DNA of 64,000 nucleotides. Source: Gibbula magus (taxonomy: Eukaryota > Mollusca > Gastropoda > Trochida > Trochidae). A program made the position numbers and the translations under genes. Each line of letters begins with the position of its first letter. The stretch's first letter is position 1. The stretch lies in assembly GCA_936450465.1 (NCBI GenBank), contig OW388302.1, positions 61,168,328 to 61,232,327 of the forward strand, written 5' to 3'. A model generated the notes under the pieces. That model saw nothing but the letters and a program-made list of their open reading frames with translations. It did no database searches and was not told the origin of the DNA. Shown in pieces: positions 23,961 through 38,340 of this stretch.

Positions 23961-26900
23961 AACAGTCGCAACTGCATTGAATTAATTCTTACATTAAAAA
24001 AGGTGCCCTTTTCCTGTATGAACACACAAAGAAATATTCCTTTTAATCTTCGTTCCAAGTTATACGTTTATGTAAGTCGAACATTATTGTCTTTCAATCT
24101 CTTTCAACACTCGATGGGTGGCCAAAAAAAACGTAAAACCTAATTCTGTTCCAAATCCATTCAAGACCATAAACTGACCACGAGCCGTGACCACTGGTGG
24201 ACGGGTCAAGCTAGACAAACAATAACTAAGCTTGCCAGTGCAATTTACCGTTAATCCAGCTAGAGCATGAAGATAAAACGTGTCAACTGATTGATTGATG
24301 GACGTGTAATCTACCCATGTCAATTTCACACAATGACTTCTCCCCAGGGCTGGACGTCGTATGACCGTATTTGATTGCTGCAAGCGGCGTATATAGACGA
24401 GTGATCGGCGTACGCAGCTCAGTAACCGGCGTAAACGAAATGAGATTATTTGATTTATACACGGATAGTATTAATGTTTGGTTTAAACATTTTTTATTCG
24501 TAATGAAAAGGATTAGGAACAAGTTATCCAACTTAGGATACCATCTCCTTTGTATTTACAGTATATAATATTACATTCGCAAAGAAAAAGTACTGAACAA
24601 GACAAGATGAAAATTAACATTGAAAGAACTGATACATAAGTATAAATGTATTACACAAATCGTTTGGTTAGTCTGATGTCTGATGTCTGATGTCTGATGA
24701 TGTATTAAACATTAAGATACATGAATGCAATTTGAGTAAATTTCTTTAAAATGAATTCTGCATATGAAGATATATGAAGCATCGAATACCGCCTGAATAC
24801 ATATATTATATCCAAGCCTCTCTTCATAAAGACAAAATATGTTTTGCTACATGATAAAACACATCTGATGAACAATGTCATTAGGTGTTATCGAAGACTA
24901 CGAAGATTAAGAATTAAACACACTAGCATAAAATATGTTACACTTATGTCATTACTTACTGCCATCGTAACCTGTTATAATATACAGGTTGTATATACAG
25001 TTTTAGGATGTTAAACTCTAACCTGAATGGCGTGTGCCGAGTAATGTGCTGATGTCCAAATCAAGTAAGGTCTTCGATAAGCCTGATTTACTATAATCAA
25101 TTGCATTAATTCCCTAATCACTGTGTTAAGAACATGATTGCTCCGGGACAATGTACTCCGCTCCCATATCCATTAAGCAACGATATTTAAGCCGATTTTC
25201 GGAGGAAAAAACCGACGTATTAATTAGCTGAAATCTCTGGAAAGCCTCGTCGATCGTCTTGCGGTATATATTGACGTCTTGCTCGCAGTAACAGCTTCGT
25301 ATGTAATGGAATTTGCAATTAACAATCTTAAGTAATTACTTAATTTCTTGTTATTACTTTGTGGACTCTGGAAATGGCTTCTTACCACGAAATGACCTTC
25401 CGCTTGGTATCGATGTTCTAGATACGTGTCAATAGTTCCTTCCGGGAATATGTTGAAGTATGTCTTGTTATGTCTTTTTACAGTTATGCTTTGATTTAGC
25501 TGGATTGAACTATTGTAAATTGTATATGGAAGAATATTATGTTTGGAGGTATGGAGGCATATACATGACCTACCTTAGATTCCTCATAATTATATTGAAT
25601 TTCCTTTAGGATGGAGGGATGGAGAAAGGAGGGGTTGGGGGAAGGCATAGGAGATGTGTGTTGGTTCCTTTTAATATTAGTACCTGATTAAAAAGTAAGC
25701 TCAAGCAACGAAATGTCCAGGGATCATGCTTAGATTGGATTCTATGTAATTCGTGACATAACATTTGACCATTTCAATTCTTGCCCATCTAAACGAAACG
25801 TTTCAAATCAGTAGTGCTGGAAATATACGATTGAGTTGCTTTCTGAGACAATGGAATGCGAAGGATTTCTCCCTTTGGATCGTGTCTAATATAGAAAAAT
25901 AGGAAGGAATACAATACATATAAGTATTACACTGAATTAATATTGCCGTATACTTATTACACTGCATTATCTTCCACGGGCGAGTAATAAAGGAAAACAT
26001 ACACTCGAATTCCATTTCAAACAAAAACAAAACCCAACTAAAACCAAACAAATTACCGTCTGTCACTAACATTTTAACAGACGTTTGAATTGCAGTGTCA
26101 ATCACTCACTCATCTCAAACAAGACGTTCATTTTGCCGAAATTAGCGACATCACGAAGGCTAGTTAACCGCTCACGATCAGTCGCTAATGGTAACCTAAT
26201 GCCTGTACACGTGCCAGTAGTTATATTTTAAGTAATTGGTTGAACATGATCTTAATTGTAAAAGGAAGGTTTATTGATAAAAAGGTCTTTATCGCAAACA
26301 GACACAAGGTTTAGTAGACGTCACTGATTGGAACAGTTCACTTGTGTGCAGGTAAGCGTATCACTGTCAAAACTCAAACTGTAGCTTTTAATCCCCGTAG
26401 GCGTTTGTCCCTGTAGGCGTTGTAACACCAAACCCATACATGAACTTGTTTCTTCATCATCCATCGGCAATCTTGCCTTCCTTATGTTATCAACTTTTAA
26501 ATGGCTTTCAAAAAGTTCAGCACCTCACAGGGAACTAAGGGAACCCATCATCTTACTGGAAGCATTGTATGTAAAAGTACCAACATCCTTCTATAGAAGG
26601 GTGTGTATACTTTTATATACGTTGTTTACACTAAGAAGAAATTACGACTCAAGTTGCATTGATACTGCTTTTTTACCCAAAATAACAATTGTACCTGTGC
26701 TGAAATTAAGCAATAAACATTAGGTTTCAGAGGACGAAAACAAAAATCGTGTTGCCATGTTGGCTTTCCCACATCAAAAGATATTTTATCATGCAAAATA
26801 TATAAGTAACTGGTTCTTGAAATTCCATCTCTTTTGTCAACAATTATTGACATTTAGTGAACAAAGGTTATAATCATACAATTTAGGAATTGACCTGAGA

Positions 26901-29900
26901 TCATTTTCAGTTCAATTCGTTGATCAAACACTTCTCGATGATTTAGAGGTGTCATAACAGTGATGAAGACCGGATTTCGTCAGTAAGCAACTGGTTTTCA
27001 AATTTGTCTTTTCCAAAAAAATCTGATTTTGAAGGTTCAAACTGATGGAAGGCAGTTACTAAAGGTTTATCAGTTCATTTGAAAGAATGGAATCACTCAC
27101 ATTACAACAACCAATATTGACTTTCTTTTTTCGGTAATTGAACACCAACATAGCAGAACATTATGAATGCAGTATCTGTAAAGTAGTGAAACATTATCTG
27201 AATGATATTTACTTTGTTAAACTGGTAGATAATGCTTCATATCACACATGCTTGTATGATACATTCTCTACTTTCTTATCAGACCATTTTTACTGGTGAA
27301 AAATTTTGGGTGCAACTTTTTAAAATTGTTATTATGTATTTAACAGCAGTATCTTCCAGGTGCAAGAACTAAAGGTATCTTTATATCCCATATCTTTCAA
27401 GATGTCTGCTCAACACTGGATAAAGAAGACTACGAATCTAAACATGACACAACTGCAACGAAAGTTGTATCGTTTAATCCATGTCACTTTGGTTTCCGAG
27501 ATCTATGCAGTGCGTATTACTGATAGTTTTATTCTCTACTGCATTCGCTGACGTTCACTTGTGGTTGTGTCGTTGCTTTGACTAGGTTGGTTTAAACGTA
27601 TTTTAGTTCATAAACATTAAAATAGGATTAGCGAGCGAGCCAAAAGGGCTTATTTCAACGCCGCTCCGGTACATATGTCAAAAAGCTGGTTACAAAATCA
27701 ATGAGACAGAAAATGAAAAATAACATCTGTATAACACCAAACATGAATATTGTCATGTTGTTATATGTGCCTAATAATGAAGTGGGTTGCAGCTCAAAAT
27801 TGAATCATATTAACTACAAAGCACTTTTCAAAGGAACCGGTTGCTTTTACTAATAAACTCAGTTCAATATATTACTGTTATTGGGGTAATTCAAGGAGCT
27901 ATTACCTTATCATACTGTCGTTATGTCATAAGCTTGGCACGGTTATAGTTACCATCGACATAACCCTCAGGTGTTCCAACATACACAAGCTATATGTTAG
28001 CACGAACCAAAAAAGATATAAGCAACTTATGCATAGTGATAATAAGTGCTTGGTCACGTTGTCCTTTGTGTTGATTTTAGTTTGTTGGCATATTATACGT
28101 TGAACAGGAAACCAGCCCGGTCTCAGTAAGACATTGTTCACATATAGCACGTGTCCTGCCCATCGTGTTGTCACATTTCCCGGGATGTTCACACACGCTC
28201 GCGAACACTAAAACAGAATACCCTTCGCGAACATTCTGAAACTGAACGCAGGGCAGAACATCGAGTGTTTCCGGACCGCTCGTTAACATCCCTCGACACT
28301 GTACGTAACTCAACGCAGGGCAGTGAAAATTAACAAAGTAAAAATATAAAATAAAAGCTATTAAATTTCAGAGATTTATTCAACCAATCAAAGATCAAAG
28401 ACAAACAAACAAACAAACAAATACTACACTCTCACTATCAGATATTCTCTCAACAAACAGGCGACCCGTGACGTCATCACATTTCAGCCAATCAGAACTA
28501 TGCACAATCAAAATTGTTCAAACTGGTTTTACGCTTTAAACATTTCGCGTCAAACCCAACACAGCATTTACATACACGAATACTCTATTGTTTTGATATA
28601 TAACAGACTAATAAACAAAGTTCTCGTCTTGCGAACATTTACATGATAAATAAATTTAATTTAACTTCACGTCATCAAAATTCTAAAAGAAATATGACGA
28701 CTGATAAATAATTTAAATTAATCTAAATACTAGTTAATACTAATATCAACATTCACGGTTTGAAGTAATAAAACCGTCATATTTGATAATGATAAAATCA
28801 CAAACATATCCACATATTTCATCACACAGTTACTATGGAAACTGCAACATCACACGTGGAAAAAGTTACATTTTTCATCACAGTTTGAAAAACATGTTAT
28901 AACTGTACAGAAAGGAGACACTTTGCATATACAAAATGTAGTGTAAACCTGGGACGATGCGACAAGGAAGGCCTGTATGGTTGGATGGATTTCTCTTTAG
29001 TAAATATTTTCTTTAAGATTTGCGCTAAAATATCAAATCAATGAATTTGTATTTCCTTATAGGTATTGTTTTTTAAACTTGACGAATGCATCTCTAACGG
29101 TTACGCTACCTACATGTCCGCATTAACAACACTCCCATAACCAGGCATGGTACGGTGATAGATGCGCCGTCGTCGAATAAGATATTTTCCATTTAAAACA
29201 AAACTGCCTTAAGTACAAATCATCTCTATGATGAAACAGCTTAGATTGAAGATCTTTCGGTATTCAGGGACGGTGTTATAAGAAATTATAGCGGACATAT
29301 AGGAAACACCATCGAAAAACCTTACACAGAGAAAGCATTATGAAAATGGGACGAAAGACAATTGTCATATTCGAACACCATCGTAAAACAGTTAAGAAGG
29401 TGTCCGCAATGCAAGGAGTCTGGAATGTGGAGGTTCTGGATACGGTGGGATACTTGTATAAGGCAACACAACATGTACTCCATTGTAGATGTATGTTTCA
29501 ATTGAGAAATTAAAAAAAAAGCATTCCAAGACATGTTTCAGTGTAAATCGTCTGGTATGACAAGGATTAAGTACATAAGGAGGGACATTTATATAAGGCG
29601 CACAACGGAGTAGAAAAGCATATATATATAAAGTCTATAATACAAGGTGGACGGAATAAGGGCATGGCGATAACTGAGTTATCGGGGAAATATCGGTTAT
29701 AATCGATATTTGGAATATAATTATGGTATAAAGGAATTCACTCTCACTGCAAACCGAACTTAACTCCATTAAAGCAAAACACTTGAAGAAGGTATTTGAA
29801 GAGGACACATCTTGCAATAGGTATGTTTGAGGACATTTCAAAGTTGAATTTCTAACTTCTTGATTCATTGTGAAAAAAGACAAGTAAATCTTGGCTAATA

Positions 29901-30179
29901 TACTATTTTGTTGAATTCAGAAATCGTGTGGAATTCAGATTTGACGATAGATATGATGTTTTTTAAGACAATAAGAAGGTTGATTCTGTTAAAACAAAGA
30001 TTTAAAGTTCTGCTTCAATGGAGTTGAGTTCCTCTTATAACACCTCTATCACAACATTGGATAAATAATCTTAATAATAACACCCAACAACACTCTGTAT
30101 CATCACAACCATATTGATGTAGACACGCATAACAGTTGGTATCTGGGAAATGTACAGAATATAAGTTGATATGTATGGA
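23961..30179. other. Long stretch without a recognisable gene
   Basis: I could assemble no exon chain. Small items are a 99-codon open frame on the minus strand at 24084-24383 (TRPPVVTARGQFMVLNGFGT within it) with no known motif and no clear splice partners, a short TGATGTC tandem at 24678-24708, a donor-like TGCAG|GTAAGCG at 26351, and a CAAA run at about 28403-28421. Confidence 0.3.
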
Positions 30180-30360
30180 AATGTGCATGAACTATGCATG
30201 AAATGAACCAGATTCACTATATGGAAATATGCATGGAATGTACCATTTCAAAATGTGCATGGATATGTGCATGAAATATGCATGGAATTAACTCTATATG
30301 CATGGAAATGTGCATGGAAATATGCATGGAGACTTGTATGGAATGAACCAGTTTCACTGT
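30180..30360. repeat. Degenerate ATGCATGGAAATG repeat
   Basis: About ten loosely spaced copies of GCATGGAA/GCATGAAATG-type words. The spacing is irregular, so it is an old minisatellite. Confidence 0.6.
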
Positions 30361-33135
30361 ACTGAATGCATGAAATGAAAATATTTGAAAATGAAATGAA
30401 CGTTTCAAACACAAGTTGTCTCATTTTACTTACATAACTTCCAACCAATAGGATTCAGTCATCAAACTTCACACCTGGGTACCAATAGCATTATCACCAG
30501 GGCTTACCTAACCGTAAACATTCAACTGTGAAACATTTCTTGTGACATTTGCTGAACAATACTACCGAGACCGATAAGGAGCACATATTGGAAAATACTA
30601 ACTAAATACATCTCAATTTCCAACCATGTCAAATACCAGATAGATGTACTGTCGTCTCGTTACACATTGTTGTTCAAACATTGCCACAATTGTCTAAAGC
30701 ACCATTGATTCTTACCGAAAATGGATACGACCGAATTATCGCTTTGATTATGTGACAAAACGTCAAATACCAGGTGACTAATCAACATTGTTAGAATAAT
30801 TTTACGGTGTGTCTCATCACGCAATGTCTAAACTGTCACCTTCTGTAGTATTTAGTTCTTTGTGTCTGTTCATGATATTCACAGGTTATCGAGTGGTGAT
30901 TCCAAATATTTGATTCCTCGTCGAACTAGTTGATATCTAAATATTTGACATCAAAGAATTTTGTAGTCCTTTGTTAAGTGGGCAGTAGCCGTAAGCAAAG
31001 AATGGTTGACACTATAATTATTAGTATCGATCTGATGGGTCAGTAAATAGTGGTAAACTGGCTATTTATCAATCGATAGACACGTATATTTCCAAAGGAA
31101 ATAATGAATGTTCGTGAAATATAAGTTTGGAAAAAAAGAACTGAAAATATTTTATGCAAAGATAATTTTCTAATTCAATTTGACAAAATATACCTACACA
31201 CCAAAACCTAAATGTTTCAATGTTGAATACTTTGATTCTGACATAATATGAATAATTTACTATAAACGCTTTGCACAGAACTAAAATACGAAATCTTTAT
31301 CTAAATAGTTTGAAATCAGAAAACGATCTATTTATCTCTTAACTGAGCTCATAAAAATCAAATACTCATCAAAGATTTATAACTTGAAAGATAAAAATGT
31401 CTAAATATGGAAACTGATATTCTGTGATAAATAATATAACAAGGATGTAAAATGAAACCTATAGGATGTTAAAACAAGATGAAATCATTAATATAGTAAC
31501 ATGTACAACCTTTAAGTCAGTCTATGTTGGTAGCATAATACAAAATCGTAGATAAATTGCAGCGAAAAAACAGATTTCAACTTTTAAATCCTACATTTTG
31601 AAGAGATTATTCAAATCATGAATTTTAATATACGAAAATATCCTTAATGGGCTTCCTTCTCAATACACTACAATTAAAAATAATTTGAACTATTTTTCAA
31701 ACAGTTTTTGTTATTACTTATAAAGAATCGTTTTGAAAAATTTGTTATCAATTTTGCAGTAATTGTAGAAAATTCTCATCGTGATATGCACTGACAACCT
31801 AGATGACTAATTGCATGAAACAATTATTGCAAACTGTCAACTGAACCCCAAGAAAAACACTTGCATATAACATCAACATAATTGTAGATTCAATTTGGTT
31901 ATGGCAAATATTGCTTATGAATACAATTCAGGTAAAATATTATTAAATGACAAACACGCTGAACACAAATGGCTAATAAAATTCTTATTGTTGAACACAA
32001 AAGTGGCTTAGTTCACTGTTGTTAAGTAGAAACGACCAGGTATACTTTAATTATGAAACATGTTCATGTCAATCCTTTATCACTCTTCAAATATTGATGC
32101 CAGTATTTTGAACCAATTGATCAAAACAAACCAGTTACACCCACTGAAGGTAAAATGGTATTAGCACATAAACTATATATTGAACACATAATGGGCAATC
32201 TCTGCTATGGCAAAGGAGTAAAGTATCCCAGAATCATAGATCTGCTTTAATCTCTTAATCTCCTATGACATATCAATATTTGTGGCTATCATAAACGAGA
32301 CCAATTTGGACTTTGATGTTACAATTATCAGCTGAACGCCTAAAAAAACGAATCAAGCCAATTTCCAGCACGAATATTGAAGTCGCTGTTTCACGACAAC
32401 CGTAAAGCGGCTTGACAATTTAGTTGAGGATAAAATCTCAGCCGTTGCCATCTACGGTCCCAATTATCAACCTGAGGCACTCTTTGCTGTCAGAAATTAA
32501 TAAGCCGGTGATTAAGCACCGTGCTTTCAGGTGGAATATAATAATCATATTAACCTTATTGCGATTATTTGTGACGACCCTAAGGGGCCTATTTGACAAC
32601 ATATTGGATTTTGCCGACTTCGTTGGAATCGCCATATGTCAAAATAGCTTGAAATTGCCGATGTTTGAGCTTAGTAATGGCAAAGGGGATGGAAATGATA
32701 AACAACCTTCTTTACGATATCTTTAAGATGGAAATTGGCTGACGTTCAAGTGGTATTTTCCGAAACTCATGGTGATTTTGTTTGTCAGTTCACTTCTATG
32801 ATGTATGAAACAATGAGTTGTGATCCGCTTAACAGCGCTAGCTGATGGATTGGAACACGAATACTACCATGGCAGTTGCAGGGTTAAGAATGCGTTTAAG
32901 TGATTTGTCATCGGATGAAATGGATTGGTGTTTTCGTGATCGTCAATAAATAAACTAACTGAGACGCATGCATAGGCTGCACATTCGTACAGGGACGGCG
33001 TTCTAACGGAACAATTGTAAACAATAAATAAGACTTTAAATAAGTCTTTGGTAGAAAAATCATACATAAAGCACTTTTTAAATATTCTGGTGGGTGGAAT
33101 GTCTTCGTGTGGAGTTATCTCCCTTCACCGGAAAT
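30361..33135. other. AT-rich intergenic sequence downstream of gene A
   Basis: Nothing coding was recognised. The region 32424-32720 is open on both strands but lacks splice or motif support. Confidence 0.3.
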
Positions 33136-33235
33136 CAGGTCATACGTCATCTAGAATCGGGACGGTGACGTCATGACGTGACACTTGAAGAATGTGCATA
33201 CGTCATCTTGAATCAGGACGGTGACGTCATAAGGT
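33136..33235. repeat. Two direct copies of a CRE-containing segment
   Basis: ATACGTCATCTAGAATCGGG and ATACGTCATCTTGAATCAGG, each followed by ACGGTGACGTCAT, lie 59 bp apart (33139 and 33198). Each holds a perfect TGACGTCA. They sit just beyond the stop codon of gene A, so they may be in its 3' UTR or be a downstream regulatory element. Confidence 0.6.
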
Positions 33236-33307
33236 GAAATATCACACGAATGCATAAATAGTAAATAAATATCTCTCGTCTGAGAGGATAAATAATGAGA
33301 ACTATCT

Positions 33308-33570
33308 TCACGTGCGAATACAGTTACGATGTTCGCACATCTCTCGAATTGTCGACACAATACTGACAGATTCCTTCAGTACACTGTTCGTCTGCACGAG
33401 CTCTGTCCGGAATTGCTCGAAGCTTGCCGGAGTTGTGTCTTTCCGGCGGATATTCTTGTACGCTGCTTCCGCCATTTGCAAGAAGTTCATCTCCATCATT
33501 GAACACGTACACTTCTGTTTTTTTAATCTCGGTGAAATCGGGACGGCATTTTCCGAACTTGCTAAATCAG
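33308..33570 (-). CDS. Gene A coding exon 4 (conserved C-terminal domain)
   Basis: Acceptor TTCTTTATTTCAG in phase 1, 86 residues to TGA. It carries the domain shared with gene B: a basic RLKKQK, the KCTCS cysteine pair, an amphipathic stretch to NIRRK, and a probable second helix to residue 345. Confidence 0.85.
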
Positions 33571-36500
33571 CTGAAATAAAGAATACAAGATTACAGATCT
33601 TGGAAAATCTAAAGCACATGATAAGTTTGGCTATTTGCAAAGATCTCAATATCAGTTATAACATTCGAGGACCGATGTTACTTTTGTCGACTTTACATTA
33701 TACACGTAGTTACTGCACACTGACAAACACAAGGTCTTGACAACAAGTCTAACATAAAAACAGACCTCATTATCCATCATCAAATGGCTTTATTTACCAC
33801 GTAAATCAGGGACTGGTTTCAACTCTATGCAGCTCTTTATGCAATAAGAAGTTCAAATTGGAACGTTTGATTTTCACTACTAGATACAAAGAGAGGTACG
33901 ACAAGTTAACATATTGAGGTAAAAACTCACCAAATTTTCGTTTCTTGACAACTTCAATCCTCTCCCTGCCCGAGTCTACATGTCTATGGGACCGGTCCAT
34001 ACAGTCACATCGGTGATGGTCGTGGAAGGGGGAGGGGGAGGGAGGTGCAGGTGTCACCCAGGAGGGGGAGGGAAGTAGGCGCTCGTGGTAAGCCAAGTCC
34101 CGGTCAAAGAACGCCCTGGAGTGTTCACTGCCAGGAGACCGTTTGTCCAGGTACGAAAAGTACGTGTGCTTCTCTGAATCGCGGTGTCTTTCCGTATACA
34201 TATCTTCGTGTGTCTCCGGCTGTCTCCGGTGATAGGACTCTACAAATTGGAATGATTAATTAACGAAAAGCTTCTTGAAAGAAAAGATACATTATTTAAT
34301 TGACAGCTCGTAAAAAAGTGTTAGTTATAAAAGTTTAGACTGATGAATTATTTTTGACGTACGATAAGTCAGAGTCGTGTTTACTATTCAATTCAATTTG
34401 TATATATGTCAAAAACGATTTTAAATGATAATGGTGATACTAAATATATTACTTCACTGTCTCTTCTTTCTTCTTCTCTCATTTAAGAAAACAATTTTCT
34501 TTCAGTAAAATATGACACATATATTACAAGTCTAAAACTTACCATTTCTGATCATTCCTGCGAATAATTGCCGCCTGGCTTTCTCCGAGACTGTTTCAGA
34601 CGACTTCCGGTCGTGATCCGGGTTCTTGTGCGGCGTCTGCGTCACGGTGTCGTCTGCCACTTTCTCGAATCGAACTACTTCCGGTATCCGTTTTGGTGTC
34701 GATTCGGTCTTGTTTTTTAGAACCTGGCAAAAAGCAGAAACCATTTTTGTCATAAAAATCGATTTAATTGACTCACATAGGCATAACACTAAATAAGCGA
34801 AATGAAACCAATTCCAATAAGATCGATTTCCAAAATATCTCCATTGATCTTATCTGCAGATAGCATGGAAACAAATTACGTCCTGAAAATTAATGACAAG
34901 TTGATTCCTTGAGTTCAATATAAATTCAATCTTTACACACATAAACACATCGGGTGCAAGGCTAAAATAAAAAAAAAATGAAATGAAAACGCATCAACGA
35001 TACTGCAGTGACTAATTGTGATTATGTTTTTACAACTAAACATTTATTCCTCACCAAAGAAGTTCCCACTGGATTCACAGTTTATATCAAATTTCCTAGT
35101 TTCTGCCATGAACTTAATTATAAACACAATGGTTATAACGGAACCCATTTAGACACGATTAATATATAACTGTTCCACTGTTAAAGCATATACGTATTTA
35201 AGCAAGTATGTTAATCATAACTGAAAATGCATTTGTCACAACAATCTTTTACTTATCTAAACATTACCACGACCCACATACAACAAAACGCAAGTTTATT
35301 TCTAATTTCACAGTTGCCCTTAGTACGTGGGAAAAACTGACTTGAGTGACCTTTGTCAGGAGAGAATACACTAACGTACACTACTCACATATCACTTAGT
35401 TACTGCACACATCGGTATACATTTGTAACTGCATTGGATAAAAACTAAAACCCAATCTAAAGTTAAGCTCGATCCATATATAGATTCGTGGGAATGGAAC
35501 CACCGTTAGTCGTGCATATCATTAAACAACGACACAGAAACGCTACTGCCTTTCTCAATCGAAGTCTCCACAGAAACGTAGAGCTGGGAACAATACTATC
35601 TTCACGGCTATTGTATTCGCCCACGGCCGGGCCATGGTTAACGTCAGTCGAGTGCGTTGTATTCAAGCATGGCTGGGTTGCATTCCTGTGACAATTGATT
35701 ATCGTGGGTTGGACGTGACAAATTTTGATGAAGTAAATTAGGATTTGGGTTAACTAAATATTTAGCACTTTTGTCCTGATATTGACCTGTTGGCATGTGA
35801 ACCGTGCAATTATTTCATGGCAACGATGATTAAATGATTAAGTTTCCTTTTATTTTCTAATCTTTCCAACCTCCGTAGTTACAGGTGAACGTTTAGATAC
35901 ATTATGATTACTGAGTAATTATGGCCAAGAATTATTATAAACAGTTAATACGCAATCGACCATAAGGTCAGGTCCGGTAAATAGAAGCAACAATCGTCTG
36001 AAATTTCGTATCTGAGATTTCTGGGATAGATAATTGTTACTGAAGTATTACTGAAACGTTCGAAAATACATAATTCGACCTCGGTTTCTCAAAGGTTAAA
36101 TCTGAACAAATATCATATTTCGACTTTCGGTCTCTATTGTGTTCATAAGTTGTGGGGTTCCAAATTCATTAGGGGATCTGCGACTTTATCTACTGTAGAG
36201 AACTATTCTACAAGCAGTAGGATTTGGGTGCAATGCTATACTGTATCCTATCAAGAACCATCTGAGTTCACTGGTTGTTTTTTTGTTTATCCCTGCATCA
36301 ACTTTGTTATCAACTTCCAAACGCAAGGCATAACTCTTGCCAGTCTGCATTACTGGCTGAGTTAACCCTTGCGGTATTTCCTTCGCTTTGTTGTGTCAAG
36401 ATAGTGAATCGCTGCACAAGATAATGCATAGCGGGCCTGGATTTCTAAACACAGATTTCTTAAGAAAATCCTAAATCAGCCAGTAATGGAGACTGGCAAG

Positions 36501-38340
36501 AGTTATGCCTTGCATTGGGAAGTTGCTTAGTTATGTGAATATCCAAATTACCTCACCATTTATCGTAACTTACTTACTTACGATTTCAATCCTAACATTC
36601 CTAGTCGAGTCGATGGTACATGTAGAAACATTTAAGACGTCAAAGCGACTTACATGTACAACTGCTATCATAGCCAGATGGCCTGTGAAGGGTTGTTAAT
36701 AGTTAGACCCGAGTTGTGTGAAAAACACATCAAGTTATTAGAGGTGTTGATTCCACGTGTCTGACTTAAGCCCTATAATAAGCGTTATTGTGACAGATTA
36801 CCTTGGAAACTGATCTAAACCGTTTGAAGTCCATCACAGTTAACAGTTATACCCGATTGTGTGAGAAACAGATAAAGTCATTAAAGGTGTTTATTTCAAG
36901 TGTTCGATTAGGGGTCACTCAGAAGCGCAGGTTCTTGACAGTTATCCATGGAAACTGACTTAAATCTTTTCACAGTTTGGTCGAGGAGATCAAAACAGAC
37001 GCCTGGCCACGCGACCATCTGGGTGGTCAGTTCAACAGATGACCAGGGGTCAGACAAGCGCCGGTCCATCTGTTTTGTAGTACATAACTTTTTCTATCGA
37101 GGTTGAACAACGAGTGACTATAACATGACGAGCGAGATATTGTAACGGTTCTCTCTGTACAAATGACGTTATATATAATTGTTTGGGGATGCCTTGACTA
37201 AGAGGATACGGACGGGTATTGTTATATTATGGAAACGCAATTCGAGGGGACACTCTCGTTTGTACAATCATGCTTTTAATGGTCATCAAGTTTCGGTAAA
37301 CATCTTATACGATAAATCCCCATAGCTTGATAGTGGTACGAGTTTCAAAACCGAAACGTTGCACTAGAGGGGTTTATACCAACTAGGTTCGAGTCTCCAA
37401 ACCGAAACGTTGCAGTAGAGGGGTTTATACCAAAATGTGATTTATACCAAAATGTCTGCCTGTCATTGTTTATGGCAAGATGCTTTAACGTTGCCATGAC
37501 GTTACATGAATGTTACATGATGCCAAACATTCCCAACATGCACATACAGTATACGTACAGCCACCCGTGGTGTAGCAATGGTCCAAGCATAACGCTGTTT
37601 AACATTGTGTTTAATAGGAGCTAACATTATAAGCTGCAAGATGTAGGGGGACACTTGTTATTCAAAGGAGTACATTTTGTTTTATCTGTTACAGAACCTC
37701 TGATCGCATGTCATATCGGTTATCGTTTATTTTCGAAATATCGTTCCATTACATACTGTCAAAACGTTTGAGAGCCCAAAACGGACACCTTGCTTGATGT
37801 CTCAATATCATTTTTTATTTATTTTATTTTATTTTATTTATTTATTTTGTAATGTATATATGATTGTATACGTTGAGTAACTGTTATCAACTATTAAATT
37901 ATTTTTGCCCATGACCAATACAATATTTCAAAATGTCTGTAGTACATGATTCCGTGATCAATATCCTACCGTACCAATACCATAAAATCCTTAACGATAA
38001 AATGCATTAACAAATTAATAAACTAAATTACCTCCGGATCTTGCATATCCTGTGTGAATCTGCTCGTGTCGGTGTTCGGAGTCCTATACTCAAACACCTG
38101 TCTGTAGGTAAAGTCAGGCGACACCGGCGTACTCCTGGATTTAGCTTCTGAAACCATCCAGTCCGCTTCTTCATCAAACACGTCTCCATCCTTGGAATAG
38201 CACTCTTCGTTTTCCTTACATGATGATGTGGAAGCACTTCTTTCTTTTGGAACTACCAAGACCCGAACATGTCCAAATCTGTTAACAATGGACTCCACTG
38301 GAATGTACATCCCTCTTTGGACCGAATCCCCTTTTTCCAT
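33308..38340 (-). CDS. Gene A: 353-aa protein, paralogue of gene B, unknown family
   Basis: Join of 38032-38340, 34543-34723, 33931-34239 and 33308-33570 on the minus strand. The intron phases are 0, 1 and 1, all GT-AG, and the 1062 nt stay open from ATG (38340) to TGA (33308-33310). The N-terminal half is acidic and Ser/Thr-rich, with an ESTPKR site at 110-115. The middle is His/Arg/Pro-rich (about 215-250) and ends in KKRK (about 262-265), a candidate nuclear signal. The C-terminal block is KCTCS (286-290), AAYKNIRRK (302-310), F.QFRTEL (317-324) and TN (327-328). By hand count 22 of 43 positions in this block match gene B without gaps. There is no signal peptide or membrane helix. Function is unknown; a regulated nuclear or cytoskeletal adaptor is only a guess. 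Confidence 0.8.
33931..34239 (-). CDS. Gene A coding exon 3
   Basis: Acceptor CCAATTTGTAG; donor ATTTG|GTGAGT; phase 1 at both ends. It is rich in His, Arg, Ser and Pro (PAPPSPSPFHDHHRC) and closes with VVKKRKF. Gene B has no intron at the 5' boundary of this exon. Confidence 0.75.
34543..34723 (-). CDS. Gene A coding exon 2
   Basis: Acceptor TGCTTTTTGCCAG, phase 0; donor AAATG|GTAAGT, phase 1. It encodes 60 residues starting VLKNKTESTPKRIP. The ESTPK word begins at the seventh residue of the exon, exactly as in gene B exon 2. Confidence 0.75.
36311..36525. mobile_element. MULE-like MITE copy in intron 1 of gene A
   Basis: 215 bp, with the same CAACTTCC...GGAAGTTG ends and interior (GCGGGCCTGGATTTCTAAAC) as the element at 14947. 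It is flanked by CTTTGTTAT (36302-36310) and CTTAGTTAT (36526-36534), a 9-bp target duplication with one difference. Confidence 0.85.
36695..36980. repeat. Diverged tandem duplication (about 145 bp) in intron 1 of gene A
   Basis: Two blocks share an ordered series of words: TTGTGTGA.AAACA, AGTTATTAGAGGTGT versus AGTCATTAAAGGTGT, then GTGT, TGACAG and GGAAACTGA. They are clearly related but old. Further on, at 37331-37430, ACCGAAACGTTGCA.TAGAGG repeats twice. Confidence 0.55.
38032..38340 (-). CDS. Gene A coding exon 1
   Basis: 103 codons starting MEKGDSVQRG. It has an acidic patch (DEEADW) and SP/TP sites (STPVSPDF, YRTPNTD), ending at donor CCGGAG|GTAATT in phase 0. An FGHVRVLVVP stretch near residue 22 may correspond to YGYRHILP in gene B. 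Confidence 0.75.

Noticed and set aside
24084..24383. 99-codon minus-strand open frame
   Set aside because: It has no known motif and no flanking splice partners; it is kept only as a note in the region entry.
33312..33740. 142-codon plus-strand open frame
   Set aside because: It is antisense to the well-supported terminal exon of gene A.
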